Below, piece by piece: positions 24,383 to 33,560 of a DNA stretch of 41,042 bases. The stretch is taken from contig NZ_RHOE01000022.1 in NCBI RefSeq assembly GCF_003946385.1, positions 1 to 41,042 on the forward strand. The letters are read 5' to 3'. This stretch comes from Loigolactobacillus zhaoyuanensis (GTDB lineage: Bacteria; Bacillota; Bacilli; Lactobacillales; Lactobacillaceae). How positions within the stretch are numbered: position 1 is the stretch's first letter; every line of letters starts with the position of its first letter. The position numbers and the translations under genes are program-made. Below the pieces are notes generated by a model, which saw nothing but the letters and a program-made list of their open reading frames with translations, ran no database searches and had not been told where the DNA came from.

Positions 24383-25231
24383 TCAACAATCGGACTTTTT
24401 TATGGGAATTAGGATTTCTGTGACAAATTTTTGTGAGTTCTTTGTTGTCCAATAATCAACAACATAACGTTCATAACACTCTGGGCCACAAATGTACGAA
24501 TTTTCGGCTGCCCAAAGTGCAATTTTTTGATAAGAAGTAGCAATTTCATTGAAGTCACCGACGTGATAGATGCTAGCAAAGATACCACCAAAATTTATTT
24601 TTGACACCGCTGATTCTTTTGGATAAACAGATTTTTGCATAATCATTGCTGTTTGACTTGTTTTGGCGGGCTTTTCAATATAGGATGGAAATTTTAATAT
24701 AACTGGTCCAGTAATAGCTTGATCATTATCTTCTAAATGATTGACCCATGGAATATTTAAAATGGAGTCCATATAGTCATAGTGAAAATCCTGAGTTAGA
24801 CAACAATATGGTTCATCAGTTAGATACTTGATACTCACGGCATCGTTATATTCTTCGCTTACCGTCTGTGCTTCGTGCAGCAGATCATACCAGTCTGATA
24901 ATTCAATCAACTTATCATGAATCCGTCTTTCCTCCGCTTGTAATTCTTCAATTTTGCTGCGGAAATTTTTTTCATGGTAATAAAATGAAGACTTTGAATT
25001 AATATTTTTCATTTCACAAAGTTTAAATCCCATTTGCTTATAATATTTGATAATTGCGATTGAAGATAAAGTATCCTTGCCGTAATAACGATAATTGTTT
25101 TTAGCTGAAACGTAATCTGGCGAGATAATGCCTTCCTGATCGTAAAAGCGTAATGTTTTCTTTGAAATATGACAGATTTTAGAGACTTCCCCAACGGTAT
25201 ACATTTCTTTTGTCTCATTTACTGTGGTCAT
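24383..25231 (-). CDS. MerR-family regulator with GyrI-like effector domain
   Basis: A 282-residue regulator. Residues about 10-80 are the MerR winged HTH (MYTVGEVSKICHISKKTLRF, YDQEGIISPDYVSAKNNYRYY). A dimerising coiled coil follows (about 95-125, rich in Glu/Lys), then a C-terminal domain of about 155 residues with a GyrI/BmrR-like pattern (GGIFASIYHVGDFNEIATSY, ending FVTEILIPIKK). Such domains bind small, often cationic or aromatic ligands. It is divergent from the choline microcompartment operon, whose promoter has the overlong spacer that MerR activators untwist. I infer that it activates the operon, with choline or a product as candidate effector. The start ATG has a G-rich site seven bases upstream. 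Confidence 0.88.
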   Translation of the reverse strand: MTTVNETKEMYTVGEVSKICHISKKTLRFYDQEGIISPDYVSAKNNYRYYGKDTLSSIAIIKYYKQMGFKLCEMKNINSKSSFYYHEKNFRSKIEELQAEERRIHDKLIELSDWYDLLHEAQTVSEEYNDAVSIKYLTDEPYCCLTQDFHYDYMDSILNIPWVNHLEDNDQAITGPVILKFPSYIEKPAKTSQTAMIMQKSVYPKESAVSKINFGGIFASIYHVGDFNEIATSYQKIALWAAENSYICGPECYERYVVDYWTTKNSQKFVTEILIPIKKSDC

Positions 25232-25260
25232 TATTATACCCCCATATAAAATCCACTCTA

Positions 25261-25289
25261 AATGTAGTATGAAATTTTTGCCTAGTCAA
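25261..25289 (-). promoter_or_regulatory. Promoter of the merR gene
   Basis: On the minus strand TTGACT (25284-25289), a 17-base spacer and TACATT (25261-25266), 30 bases before the start codon. Confidence 0.55.
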
Positions 25290-25509
25290 TGGTAAATTTG
25301 GTTCTAATACTAACCTTCCAGTAAAGGGGATACCTTCATAAAAGGCGTAGTTAACCGGATTTATCACTTTATTAAATTGTGAAAATTAATGTTAATGTGT
25401 CTATTATAGCAGGTTTTTGACTACTTGACTTAGATTCTCAATTAGAACTTTATTTAAATAACTATAGATGCTGAAGCGCTAGGATATAGTAATTTTTTTA
25501 AAAAAACTC

Positions 25510-25541
25510 TTGACGCGTCCCCTAAGGTAAACGTTTACACT
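25510..25541 (+). promoter_or_regulatory. Promoter of the choline microcompartment operon, MerR-type long spacer
   Basis: TTGACG (25510-25515) and TACACT (25536-25541) are separated by 20 bases (19 if TTACAC is used). The spacer CGTCCCCTAAGGTAAACGTT contains an imperfect dyad around CCTAAGG. A 19-20 base spacer is the mark of promoters activated by MerR proteins. The rest of the 358-base gap at 25232-25589 is AT-rich without other clear elements. Confidence 0.55.
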
Positions 25542-25589
25542 TCAATTGTTAAATGTTGCACATATGAAATCTGAAAGGAGCTTGACGCC

Positions 25590-25877
25590 ATGGAATATGA
25601 TGCGTTGGGTATGATCGAAACTAAAGGTTTAGTGGGTTCTATTGAAGCAGCAGATGCAATGATGAAGGCAGCAAACGTTGCCTTGATCGGTAAAGAACAT
25701 GTTGGTGGTGGCTTAGTGACTGTATTAGTTCGCGGCGATGTTGGTGCCGTTAAAGCTGCTACAGATGCTGGTGCAGCAGCTGCCGAAAGAATTGGAGAAT
25801 TATTGTCAGTACACGTTATCCCACGGCCACATGCTGAAGTTGAAACTATTTTACCGCATAATGGAAATCGTAAGTAG
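25590..25877 (+). CDS. BMC-H shell protein (hexamer), first of the locus
   Basis: A 95-residue single-domain BMC protein of PduA/EutM type. It begins with the family hallmark [20 protein letters not shown], continues [19 protein letters not shown] and ends with [14 protein letters not shown]. Six copies form a flat hexagonal tile. The pore-lining loop reads [16 protein letters not shown] lies nine bases before the ATG, and the gene is the first after the MerR-controlled promoter. It is nearly identical to the BMC-H genes at 25902 and 40452, which suggests recent duplication. Confidence 0.95.
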   Translation: MEYDALGMIETKGLVGSIEAADAMMKAANVALIGKEHVGGGLVTVLVRGDVGAVKAATDAGAAAAERIGELLSVHVIPRPHAEVETILPHNGNRK

Positions 25878-25901
25878 TCAATTAAAAAGGAGTGTTAAAT
25901 T

Positions 25902-26183
25902 ATGAATTCAGAAGCATTAGGTATGATTGAAACTAAAGGTCTCGTTAGTTCTATTGAAGCAGCAGACGCAATGGTAAAAGCAGCAAACGTTACTTTGATC
26001 GGTAAAGAACTAGTTGGCGGCGGCTTGGTAACTGTATTAGTTCGTGGCGATGTCGGTGCCGTTAAAGCGGCAACTGATGCTGGTGCGGCCGCAGCACAGC
26101 AAGTTGGCGAACTCATTTCCGTTCATGTCATTCCTCGTCCTCATGCTGAAGTTGAGACTATTCTGCCAGCCGCTACTAAATAG
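25902..26183 (+). CDS. BMC-H shell protein, second copy
   Basis: A 93-residue single-domain BMC-H protein differing from the one upstream at a limited number of positions, mainly at the N-terminus ([10 protein letters not shown]), around the pore loop (GKELVGGGL) and at the C-terminus. It follows the first copy after 24 bases with an AAGGAG ribosome binding site. It is expected to form or co-assemble into the major shell tiles. Confidence 0.95.
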   Translation: MNSEALGMIETKGLVSSIEAADAMVKAANVTLIGKELVGGGLVTVLVRGDVGAVKAATDAGAAAAQQVGELISVHVIPRPHAEVETILPAATK

Positions 26184-26198
26184 AAAAAGAGGCATAAT

Positions 26199-27218
26199 AT
26201 GAATTCAGAAAAAGATATTTTACGAACAGCACCAGGTACAATGGCAGATATTAAAATGAAGAGTTTAAATAAAAGTTTTCATCTCACTGGGTTGGCAAAT
26301 GGCTTTGTTTCAGGTTTAACTTATGCTATCTATTCAACATTAGTTGTGGTTGCTACTGGATATGATCCATTGGCTAGCGCGGCTGGGATTTTGGCAGCCC
26401 CATTTGTTTGTTCAGGTTTAAACGACTTTTTAGCAGGTATTTGGCTTCTTATTTATAACGCAAAACAAGGTAGATTAAGAGAGTTAGGGCGGACCTTAAG
26501 AACTAAGCCAGGTATTATGTTAGTTATAGGCTTTTTACTGGGTGGCCCGATCGCCAATGGTGCTTATTTAGTTGGTTTAGGTTTGGCAGGTGCGTATGCG
26601 ATTCCAATTTCGGCAACTTGCAGTCTGTTCGGAGCAATTTTTTCTTGGATCTTTTTGAAGCAACGACCAACTAAACGAGTTGTTGGCGGTATGGTAATGT
26701 GCGTTGCAGGTGCAATCATCATTAACTTCGTCAAACCAGAAGGTGCACCAAACTTTACCTTAGGTGTTATCTTCGCATTAGTTGCAGCAATTGCCTGGGG
26801 TGCTGAAGGTGTTTTCTCAAGCTTTGGTGGTGCAATGATCGATACTGATGTTGCTGTTAATTTACGAGAATTAATTTCTGGTCTTGTTGTACTGATTGCT
26901 GTTTTACCATTTATCAGTGGCGGGATTAAATTGTTAGGTGGTACTTTAGTTGCTGGAATATCAGTTGCATGGCTTGCGATTGCTGGATTGAGTGCAGCAA
27001 TTTCATTCGTTTGTTGGTATAAAGCAAATTCAACAGTTGGAACTGCCGTTGGAATGTCGCTAAATGTTACTTATGCTTTCTGGGGTGTACTTTTTAGCGT
27101 GATATTCTTAGGCCAAACGATGACACCAACAATCATTATTGGTTCAATTGTAATCGTTTTCGGAGCGATTTTGGTTACGATGAATCCGCTAGATTTATTT
27201 AAACACGGGGAGGAATAA
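26199..27218 (+). CDS. EamA/DMT-superfamily transporter, candidate choline importer
   Basis: A 339-residue membrane protein with about ten hydrophobic segments in two repeats, as in the drug/metabolite transporter superfamily with EamA domains. Segment-rich stretches such as GGPIANGAYLVGLGLAGAYA and GFVSGLTYAIYSTLVVVATG are visible, and the ISATCSLFGAIFSWIFLKQR helix ends the first repeat. It lies between shell genes in the same operon with short spacing. No other transporter belongs to the locus, so I infer that it brings in the substrate of the compartment, most likely choline; the family also includes exporters, and TMA or other amine efflux is an alternative. Confidence 0.8.
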   Translation: MNSEKDILRTAPGTMADIKMKSLNKSFHLTGLANGFVSGLTYAIYSTLVVVATGYDPLASAAGILAAPFVCSGLNDFLAGIWLLIYNAKQGRLRELGRTLRTKPGIMLVIGFLLGGPIANGAYLVGLGLAGAYAIPISATCSLFGAIFSWIFLKQRPTKRVVGGMVMCVAGAIIINFVKPEGAPNFTLGVIFALVAAIAWGAEGVFSSFGGAMIDTDVAVNLRELISGLVVLIAVLPFISGGIKLLGGTLVAGISVAWLAIAGLSAAISFVCWYKANSTVGTAVGMSLNVTYAFWGVLFSVIFLGQTMTPTIIIGSIVIVFGAILVTMNPLDLFKHGEE

Positions 27219-27220
27219 AT

Positions 27221-27505
27221 GTGTTATTACCAGTAAGAACAGCAGTGCTAAATCATTTATATAAAGTTGGACGAGCGAATGTTGAAGAAATTATGACAGC
27301 ACTTGAAGATGATTATGGTCAAGAAAAACAATTTACCAAAAAATTATATATTGATCATGTAATGGCATTAGAGGCAAATGGGTTACTTGAATTGGAAAAT
27401 TACGATTTATCTGAGAAGGAAGAATTACAGTTGCACTACAAAATAACCGAAGATGGTAAAAATACTGTTGTGAAATACGTAGACAAAAAATATCGCGTTG
27501 CGTGA
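27221..27505 (+). CDS. Small winged-helix-like protein inside the microcompartment operon
   Basis: A 94-residue protein without close family recognition. The layout resembles a PadR-type winged helix: a first helix (RTAVLNHLYKVGRANVEEIM), a possible recognition region around FTKKLYIDHVMALEANG, a wing-like LLELENYDLSEKEELQLHYK and a terminal KITEDGKNTVVKY. The PadR-like ITEDGK element is the strongest hint. It starts at GTG 27221, three bases after the transporter stop, with GGGGAGG upstream; an ATG at 27219 in another frame stops at once. Its end overlaps the open frame of the next shell gene. It could be an operon-specific regulator or an assembly factor. Confidence 0.7.
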   Translation: MLLPVRTAVLNHLYKVGRANVEEIMTALEDDYGQEKQFTKKLYIDHVMALEANGLLELENYDLSEKEELQLHYKITEDGKNTVVKYVDKKYRVA

Positions 27506-27519
27506 CGGGAGTGAATAGT

Positions 27520-27819
27520 GTGAAGTATCAAGGCGAGGAAGCACTTGGTCTCATTGAAACTGTTGGTTTAGTACCTGCATTAGATGCGGCTGACAAGATG
27601 TTAAAAGCAGCAAATGTTGAATTGATTTCATATGAAAACATTGGTTCCACCTTAGTGACTATCATGGTTAAAGGGGATGTTGCGGCTGTTAAGTCAGCTG
27701 TAGAAGCTGGTGCGAAAGCAGCAGAGGCCATCGGTAAATTAACTGCTCAAAACGTTATGCCTCGTCCACTACCAGCTATAGGAAAAATTGTTTTGGTCCA
27801 TGATATTGATTCAGAATAA
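27520..27819 (+). CDS. BMC-H shell protein, divergent type
   Basis: A 99-residue BMC-H protein. I place the start at GTG 27520 because GGGAG at 27507-27511 lies eight bases before it and the product then starts MKYQGEEALGLIETVGLV, in register with its paralogues; the frame is open to a GTG at 27502. The domain continues ALDAADKMLKAANVELISYE, and the pore loop reads ENIGSTLVT, unlike the GGG loop of the major copies. A C-terminal tail (KIVLVHDIDSE) follows the domain. The different pore suggests passage of a different metabolite. Confidence 0.92.
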   Translation: MKYQGEEALGLIETVGLVPALDAADKMLKAANVELISYENIGSTLVTIMVKGDVAAVKSAVEAGAKAAEAIGKLTAQNVMPRPLPAIGKIVLVHDIDSE

Positions 27820-27833
27820 CTAGGAGAAAACTT

Positions 27834-28145
27834 ATGCAAAATCATGAAGCTATAGGATCAATCGAAACTTTTGGGCTTGTCTACATCCTAGAAGCAGCAG
27901 ATGCAATGGGAAAAGCAGCAGATGTAGAAATTGTTGGCTATGAAAATGTTGCATCGGGCTATATCTCAGTAATTGTAAAAGGTGATGTTGCGGCTTGTAA
28001 GGCAGCTGTTGAAGCAGGGGTCCATGCGGTGGAGGCAATGGGAGCTGATGTTTATAGTTCTGTAGTTATTGCTAGTCCGCACAAGGATTTAGAAAAAATC
28101 ATCGCCCGCTATGCATTAAAAGAACTATTGCCTGACGGTCAGTAG
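27834..28145 (+). CDS. BMC-H shell protein, second divergent type
   Basis: A 103-residue BMC-H protein (EAIGSIETFGLVYILEAADA, then VKGDVAACKAAVEAGVHAV). The pore loop ENVASGYIS differs from all other BMC-H members of the locus, and a cysteine replaces the usual residue in the AACKAAV helix. The C-terminal tail LKELLPDGQ is longer than usual. CTAGGAG precedes the ATG. It lies directly before the inactive aldehyde dehydrogenase paralogue. Confidence 0.93.
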   Translation: MQNHEAIGSIETFGLVYILEAADAMGKAADVEIVGYENVASGYISVIVKGDVAACKAAVEAGVHAVEAMGADVYSSVVIASPHKDLEKIIARYALKELLPDGQ

Positions 28146-28156
28146 GAGATGGTGAA

Positions 28157-29614
28157 ATGCAATTTATTGATAAAGATCTATTATCGATTTCCGAAGCAAG
28201 GATCTTAAGTGATGCGGCTAAAAGTAATCAGAATAATTTAGCCAGTTATTCACAAACGGAATTGGATAAGGCAGTAATGGCAATTTTTAAAGTAATTGCG
28301 GAGCACGGAGAGACAATGCTTAGCCAAGAAGTTGATGGATCGAACTATGGTAATTTGCAAGATAAAATGCAATTACTAACGGACTTCATGAATAAATTGG
28401 CAACGTACTTACAGGATAAAAAATATGTTGGTATTTTATCAGCGGATACAGATCAAAATATCCAAACGGTTGGTGTATCACGCGGTGTTGTTGGGGTAGT
28501 AATGTCAGCGCTAAATCCAGTACTGAATACCTGTTACGCTGCGATAATTGCGATTAAATCGGGTAATTCGTTAGTTATTGCGCCGCACACTAAAACAACT
28601 GCTGTAGTTAATAGTATTTCTGATATGTTATCGCAGGCTATTGAGGACGCGGGTTTACCGCATGGCACTATTTCTTGTATGAAAAAAATTGCAGTTGATG
28701 GTATTAATGAATTAATAACAAATAAAAATATTGATGTAGTTGTTAATCTCGGCTGTCCGGAGTATTTAGAGATTAACCCCGTCGGTGGGAAATCTGTTCT
28801 ATATTGTGGGACAGGATTTAGTCCAGTATTTATTGAAAAATCAGCAGATATTAAAGCGGCAGTGGCCACGGTTATTGCTAGTCGTAGTTACGATAACGGT
28901 ATTTTACCTGCAGCAGAACAGTTTATCATCACTGAATCCGTTATTGCGAATAAAGTTCGTTATGAACTTGGTGAACAAGGCGCTTACTTCATGTCAGCTG
29001 ATGATGAGACTAAGCTATTAGCATTAATTGGCTCTGTTGATCAACCAACATATGAGGCAAATATTGGTAAATCAGCTAAGTACTTAGCTAACAGAGCTGG
29101 ATTTACCGTACCAGATAAAACTAAAGTTCTAGTCACTACACAAGAATATATTTTTGATGAATCACCTTACTGTAATGAAATGAGTTTTCCAATATTAGCT
29201 TTTTATTTGGAACCAGATTGGTTACGTGCGTGTGAAAAATGTATGGCACTGTTAAAAAATAAACATCATGGACATACATTGGTCATTCATTCTAATAATC
29301 AAAAAATTATTCGTGAATTTGCTTTAAAAAAACCAGTAGCACGGGTAATCGTTAACGGTGCAGCTACATTCAGCAGTTTTGGACTTGACTCAGATTTAAC
29401 ACCATCATTCTGGTTGGGTGGGCTAACGTCAGCAGGTGGTAGCGCTGCTAACAGTATTACACCTGCTGATTTAACTTATGTTCGGCAAATTGGGTACCCT
29501 GCAGTAACGTCAATTTTATCTGGGCAGAATACCACGCAAGAAGATTCTACGGATATTAAAATTCAAGATAATTTTTTAAACTTACTAAAACAATTGACCA
29601 ATGAAATGAAGTAG
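28157..29614 (+). CDS. Aldehyde dehydrogenase-like protein without catalytic cysteine (putative pseudoenzyme)
   Basis: A 485-residue member of the CoA-acylating aldehyde dehydrogenase family found in microcompartments. It aligns over its whole length with the active paralogue at 38184. Where that enzyme has DNGTICASEQ, this protein reads DNGILPAAEQ, so the nucleophilic cysteine is Pro251. The motif NPTSTTIFKAM is altered to NPVLNTCYAAI, and the GAGNSPAYIE loop to GTGFSPVFIE. Catalysis in the known way is therefore excluded. The C-terminus ends in a linker and an amphipathic helix (IQDNFLNLLKQLTNEMK) of encapsulation-peptide type, so it probably still enters the compartment, perhaps as scaffold or regulator. 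AGGAGA lies seven bases before the ATG. Confidence 0.9.
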   Translation: MQFIDKDLLSISEARILSDAAKSNQNNLASYSQTELDKAVMAIFKVIAEHGETMLSQEVDGSNYGNLQDKMQLLTDFMNKLATYLQDKKYVGILSADTDQNIQTVGVSRGVVGVVMSALNPVLNTCYAAIIAIKSGNSLVIAPHTKTTAVVNSISDMLSQAIEDAGLPHGTISCMKKIAVDGINELITNKNIDVVVNLGCPEYLEINPVGGKSVLYCGTGFSPVFIEKSADIKAAVATVIASRSYDNGILPAAEQFIITESVIANKVRYELGEQGAYFMSADDETKLLALIGSVDQPTYEANIGKSAKYLANRAGFTVPDKTKVLVTTQEYIFDESPYCNEMSFPILAFYLEPDWLRACEKCMALLKNKHHGHTLVIHSNNQKIIREFALKKPVARVIVNGAATFSSFGLDSDLTPSFWLGGLTSAGGSAANSITPADLTYVRQIGYPAVTSILSGQNTTQEDSTDIKIQDNFLNLLKQLTNEMK

Positions 29615-29638
29615 AAATTGAAAAGGAGAGTTTATCGT

Positions 29639-32197
29639 ATGGACATCAAAGAATTCTCGACTAAATTAGCTGAAGCAACTAAAGAATTATCCCCTGAAGA
29701 ACAAGCATCGTTAAAGGAAGTATTTAAAACAATTTCAGGTGATATTCAATCTACAGGCGCACAAAAGAGTGTCAATAAATCAGCAGCTGAGGCAATCATT
29801 TCTGAAGGAACAGGAATTCCTGATGGAATCACCCCACGCTTAAAAGCGTTAAAAGATAATTATTTAGACCAAGTACCAAGTATCACAACCTATCGAGCTA
29901 GAGCAATTACTAAGATTGCTAAAGAAAATCCTGGTATGCCAAAAATTGTTTTACGGGCAAAATGTTTCAAATATTGTTGTGAAACGGCACCGTTAGTTAT
30001 TCAAGATCATGAATTAATCGTCGGTGCGCCAAATGGTGCCCCACGTGCAGGAGCTTTTTCACCAGATATCGCTTGGCGCTGGATGGAAGATGAAATCGAT
30101 ACAATTGGTAATCGTCCACAAGACCCATTCTATATATCCGATGAAGATAAGAAAATTATGCGTGATGAACTTTTCCCATATTGGAAAGGTAAGTCCGTTG
30201 ATGAATATTGCGAAGATCAATATCGTGAAGCTGGTGTTTGGGAACTTTCTGGGGAATCATTTGTTTCTGATTGTTCGTACCATCAACTAAATGGTGGTGG
30301 CGATTCTAATCCTGGTTATGATGTGATCACCATGAAAAAAGGTATGTTGGATATTCAAAACGAAGCTAAAGAGCATTTAGAGAAATTAGATTATGAAAAT
30401 CCAGATGATATCGAAAAAATATATTTCTATAAATCAGTTATTGATACAACTGATGGCGTGATGATCTATGCTAAGCGGATGTCAGAATATGCTAGTAGTT
30501 TGGCTGCTAAGGAATCTGATCCAAAGCGTAAAGCAGAATTAGAACAAATTGCGCAAGTTAACTGGCGTGTGCCAGCCCACAAACCCGAAACTTATTGGGA
30601 AGCAATTCAAGCAGTTTGGACAATTGAATCGCTCTTAGTAGTTGAAGAAAATCAAACAGGAATGTCGATCGGCCGTGTTGATCAATACATGTATCCTTAT
30701 TACAAAGCAGATATTGAAGCCGGCCGCATGAATGATTTTCAGGCTTTTGAACTATCGGGTAGTATGTTGATCAAAATGTCAGAAATGATGTGGATCACTA
30801 GTGAAGGTGGTTCAAAATTCTTCGCTGGCTATCAACCATTTGTTAATATGTGTGTCGGCGGTGTCACACGTGATGGTCAAGATGCGACTAATGAACTCAC
30901 TTATTTATTAATGGATGCAGTTCGTCATGTTAAGGTTTACCAACCATCGCTGGCTTGCCGAATCCATAATAAGTCTCCACGTGAATATCTTAAAAAAATT
31001 GTGGATGTTGTTCGTGCAGGAATGGGCTTCCCAGCTTGTCACTTTGATGATACTCACATTAAGATGATGCTGGCTAAAGGAGTATCCATTGAAGATGCCC
31101 GTGATTATTGCTTAATGGGTTGCGTTGAACCACAAAAATCAGGGCGACTTTACCAATGGACTTCAACATCTTACACGCAATGGCCAATTTGTATTGAATT
31201 AGTCTTAAATCATGGTGTACCACTTTGGTATGGTAAGAAAGTTTGTCCTGATATGGGGGCCTTATCTCAGTTTACAACCTATGAACAGTTCGACTCTGCA
31301 GTTAAGGACGAAATTAAATATATTACTAAATGGACCGACGTTGCAACTGTGATCTCACAACGCGTCCATCGTGATTTAGCACCCAAGCCATTAATGTCGA
31401 TCATGTATGAAGGCTGTATGGAGCATGGTAAAGACGTTTCTGCTGGTGGTGCAATGTATAACTTTGGCCCTGGGGTCGTTTGGTCAGGATTAGCAACTTA
31501 CACTGATTCAATGGCAGCAATCAAAAAATTAGTTTTTGATGACAAAAAATATACATTAGAACAAATGAATGAAGCATTGAAGAATGATTTTGAAGCAAAT
31601 CCACAAGTAAGAACTGATTGCTTGAATGCACCTAAATATGGTAATGATGATGATTATGCTGATTTAATTGCAGCTGACTTGGTTACCTTTACTGAAGCAG
31701 AACATCGTCAATATAAAACCTTATACTCTAGGCTCAGCCATGGCACATTATCAATTTCAAATAACACGCCATTTGGTGAAATGACTGGTGCATCTGCTAA
31801 TGGACGCAAAGCATGGACACCATTATCTGATGGGATTAGTCCATCACAAGGTGCTGATTTTAAAGGCCCTACAGCGACTATTAAATCAGTTTCTAAGATG
31901 TCAAATGACAGTATGAATATTGGAATGGTGCATAACTTTAAAATTATGTCTGGTATATTAGATACGCCAGAAGGTGAAGAAAGCTTAATTACGTTGCTAA
32001 GGACTGCTAGCCATTTAGGAAATGGCGAAATGCAATTCAACTATTTAGATAATGATACGTTGATCGAAGCGCAAAAGCATCCAGAACAATATCGTGATTT
32101 AATCGTTCGTGTTGCAGGTTACAGCGCATTCTTCGTTGAACTTTGTAAAGATGTCCAAGATGAAATTATTAGTCGTACCATGTTAACCCACTTTTAA
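29639..32197 (+). CDS. cutC: Choline trimethylamine-lyase CutC (glycyl radical enzyme)
   Basis: An 852-residue glycyl radical enzyme that cleaves choline to trimethylamine and acetaldehyde inside the compartment. Every residue known for CutC is in place: Tyr214 and Asp222 in [10 protein letters not shown], Phe in [12 protein letters not shown], Cys495 and Glu497 in [15 protein letters not shown], Thr508 and Tyr512 in [10 protein letters not shown], and the radical Gly827 in RVAGYSAFF. The numbering runs a constant six ahead of my recollection of Desulfovibrio CutC. Diol and glycerol dehydratases lack this set. The length is that of the short (type I) CutC. The ATG at 29639 has AAAAGGAGAG upstream; a TTG at 29618 is rejected. 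The N-terminal amphipathic helix ([16 protein letters not shown]) may target it to the shell. Confidence 0.96.
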   Translation: MDIKEFSTKLAEATKELSPEEQASLKEVFKTISGDIQSTGAQKSVNKSAAEAIISEGTGIPDGITPRLKALKDNYLDQVPSITTYRARAITKIAKENPGMPKIVLRAKCFKYCCETAPLVIQDHELIVGAPNGAPRAGAFSPDIAWRWMEDEIDTIGNRPQDPFYISDEDKKIMRDELFPYWKGKSVDEYCEDQYREAGVWELSGESFVSDCSYHQLNGGGDSNPGYDVITMKKGMLDIQNEAKEHLEKLDYENPDDIEKIYFYKSVIDTTDGVMIYAKRMSEYASSLAAKESDPKRKAELEQIAQVNWRVPAHKPETYWEAIQAVWTIESLLVVEENQTGMSIGRVDQYMYPYYKADIEAGRMNDFQAFELSGSMLIKMSEMMWITSEGGSKFFAGYQPFVNMCVGGVTRDGQDATNELTYLLMDAVRHVKVYQPSLACRIHNKSPREYLKKIVDVVRAGMGFPACHFDDTHIKMMLAKGVSIEDARDYCLMGCVEPQKSGRLYQWTSTSYTQWPICIELVLNHGVPLWYGKKVCPDMGALSQFTTYEQFDSAVKDEIKYITKWTDVATVISQRVHRDLAPKPLMSIMYEGCMEHGKDVSAGGAMYNFGPGVVWSGLATYTDSMAAIKKLVFDDKKYTLEQMNEALKNDFEANPQVRTDCLNAPKYGNDDDYADLIAADLVTFTEAEHRQYKTLYSRLSHGTLSISNNTPFGEMTGASANGRKAWTPLSDGISPSQGADFKGPTATIKSVSKMSNDSMNIGMVHNFKIMSGILDTPEGEESLITLLRTASHLGNGEMQFNYLDNDTLIEAQKHPEQYRDLIVRVAGYSAFFVELCKDVQDEIISRTMLTHF

Positions 32198-32223
32198 TTA
32201 GACGTTTGAGGAGATGATTGTCG

Positions 32224-33174
32224 ATGGGTGTTCAGACTAAAGTAGATATTGAACGACAGGCAATGGTATTTAATGTTCAAAAATATAACGTTTACGATGG
32301 CCCCGGAATTAGGACGATTGTTTTCTTAAAAGGCTGTCCATTGCGTTGCCAATGGTGTTCTAATCCTGAAGGTTTGGAACAGAAATATCAAGTAATGTAC
32401 AAGTCAGATTTATGTACTAATTGTGGAGCATGTGTAGATGCCTGCCCAATGGGGATTCACTATATCGATGAAAATGGGCAGCATCAGGTGCGACGGGATC
32501 GTTCTTGTAACGGTTGTCGAAAGTGCGTTGAAGTTTGTCCAGTGGCAGCATTGAATATCACCGGTCAAGTTAGAACAATTTCTGAATTAATGGAAATAAT
32601 CCATGAAGATGATGCTTTTTATGAAATGTCCGGCGGCGGTGTAACCCTGAGTGGTGGTGAATGTACGGCACAGCCCGAAGCTGCAATAGCTTTATTACGA
32701 GCATGCAAGAATGATGGAATCAACACCGCAATTGAGACCTGCGGGCATACTAAGTTAGATAATATTTTAAAAATAGCTGAGTATACGGATCTGTTTCTAT
32801 ATGATTTAAAACATATGGATCCAATCAAACATAATCAACTAACAGGGATCAGTAACGAAAGAATTCTCGCAAACTTACAAGAATTATTGAAACTGGGTTA
32901 TAAAATCAAAATCAGAATGCCATTGTTAAAAGGAATTAACGATAGTAAAGCCGAAATTGATGCAATCATCGACTTCTTAAGACCATACAAAGATTTGCCT
33001 AATTTCCAAGGGATCAATTTATTACCTTACCATAAATTAGGAGTTAATAAATATGGGCAACTAGGAATGGAATATCCAGTTGATGGTGATCCTAGTCTGA
33101 GCGATGAAGATTTAGATCGTATTGAAGGTTGGATTGCAGAATATGATTTTCCAGTCGACGTTATTCGCCATTAG
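32224..33174 (+). CDS. cutD: CutC-activating enzyme CutD (radical SAM glycyl radical activase)
   Basis: A 316-residue radical SAM protein that abstracts a hydrogen from Gly827 of CutC. The signature is Cys38-PLR-Cys42-QW-Cys45 after YDGPGIRTIVFLKG. Two ferredoxin-type 4Fe-4S motifs follow, CTNCGACVDACP and CNGCRKCVEVCP, as in activases of the glycerol dehydratase and CutC group. The SAM-binding GGE motif is in SGGGVTLSGGECTAQ. The ATG at 32224 is chosen because GAGGAG ends ten bases before it; a TTG at 32218 would sit four bases from that site. It starts 26 bases after cutC. Electrons must come from reduced ferredoxin or flavodoxin, for which the nearby PFOR is an obvious source. Confidence 0.95.
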   Translation: MGVQTKVDIERQAMVFNVQKYNVYDGPGIRTIVFLKGCPLRCQWCSNPEGLEQKYQVMYKSDLCTNCGACVDACPMGIHYIDENGQHQVRRDRSCNGCRKCVEVCPVAALNITGQVRTISELMEIIHEDDAFYEMSGGGVTLSGGECTAQPEAAIALLRACKNDGINTAIETCGHTKLDNILKIAEYTDLFLYDLKHMDPIKHNQLTGISNERILANLQELLKLGYKIKIRMPLLKGINDSKAEIDAIIDFLRPYKDLPNFQGINLLPYHKLGVNKYGQLGMEYPVDGDPSLSDEDLDRIEGWIAEYDFPVDVIRH

Positions 33175-33198
33175 GCAGTTATGAATTGAGGGAGAGCT

Positions 33199-33543
33199 AT
33201 GACAGAACAATTAACCCAACGCCTAATTGAAGAGTCAGTTCCAGGCAAGCAGGTAACATTGGCACATGTGATTGCCTCACCAGTTCAAGCCGTTTATGAC
33301 AGTTTAGGAATCGATGATAGTGGTGCAATCGGTATTCTTACGCTATCACCATATGAAACATCAATGATTGCTGCAGATGTTGCAGTCAAAGCTGCGGATG
33401 TTTCAATCGGTTTTCTCGATCGATTTACTGGCTCGGTAGTGCTGTTAGGTGATGTGCAAAGTGTCGAAGTCGCACTCAATTCTGTTTGCAACGTTCTACA
33501 GGATAAGCTAGGTTTTACTGTTAGCGGTATTACCCGTACCTAA
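33199..33543 (+). CDS. EutS/PduU-type BMC-H shell protein (circularly permuted)
   Basis: A 114-residue protein matching the EutS family: a short N-terminal segment ([17 protein letters not shown]) precedes the permuted BMC domain, which includes [20 protein letters not shown] and [19 protein letters not shown]. EutS-like proteins form bent hexamers and a small beta-barrel over the pore. It follows cutD after 24 bases with GAGGGAGAG upstream of the ATG. It is a minor shell component. Confidence 0.93.
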   Translation: MTEQLTQRLIEESVPGKQVTLAHVIASPVQAVYDSLGIDDSGAIGILTLSPYETSMIAADVAVKAADVSIGFLDRFTGSVVLLGDVQSVEVALNSVCNVLQDKLGFTVSGITRT

Positions 33544-33560
33544 GTTTAGGGGAAATGATA

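Noticed and set aside
29639-32197. Glycyl radical enzyme as propanediol or glycerol dehydratase
   Set aside because: The CutC-specific residues (Tyr214/Asp222, Thr508/Tyr512 around GCVEP) are all present at matching spacing.
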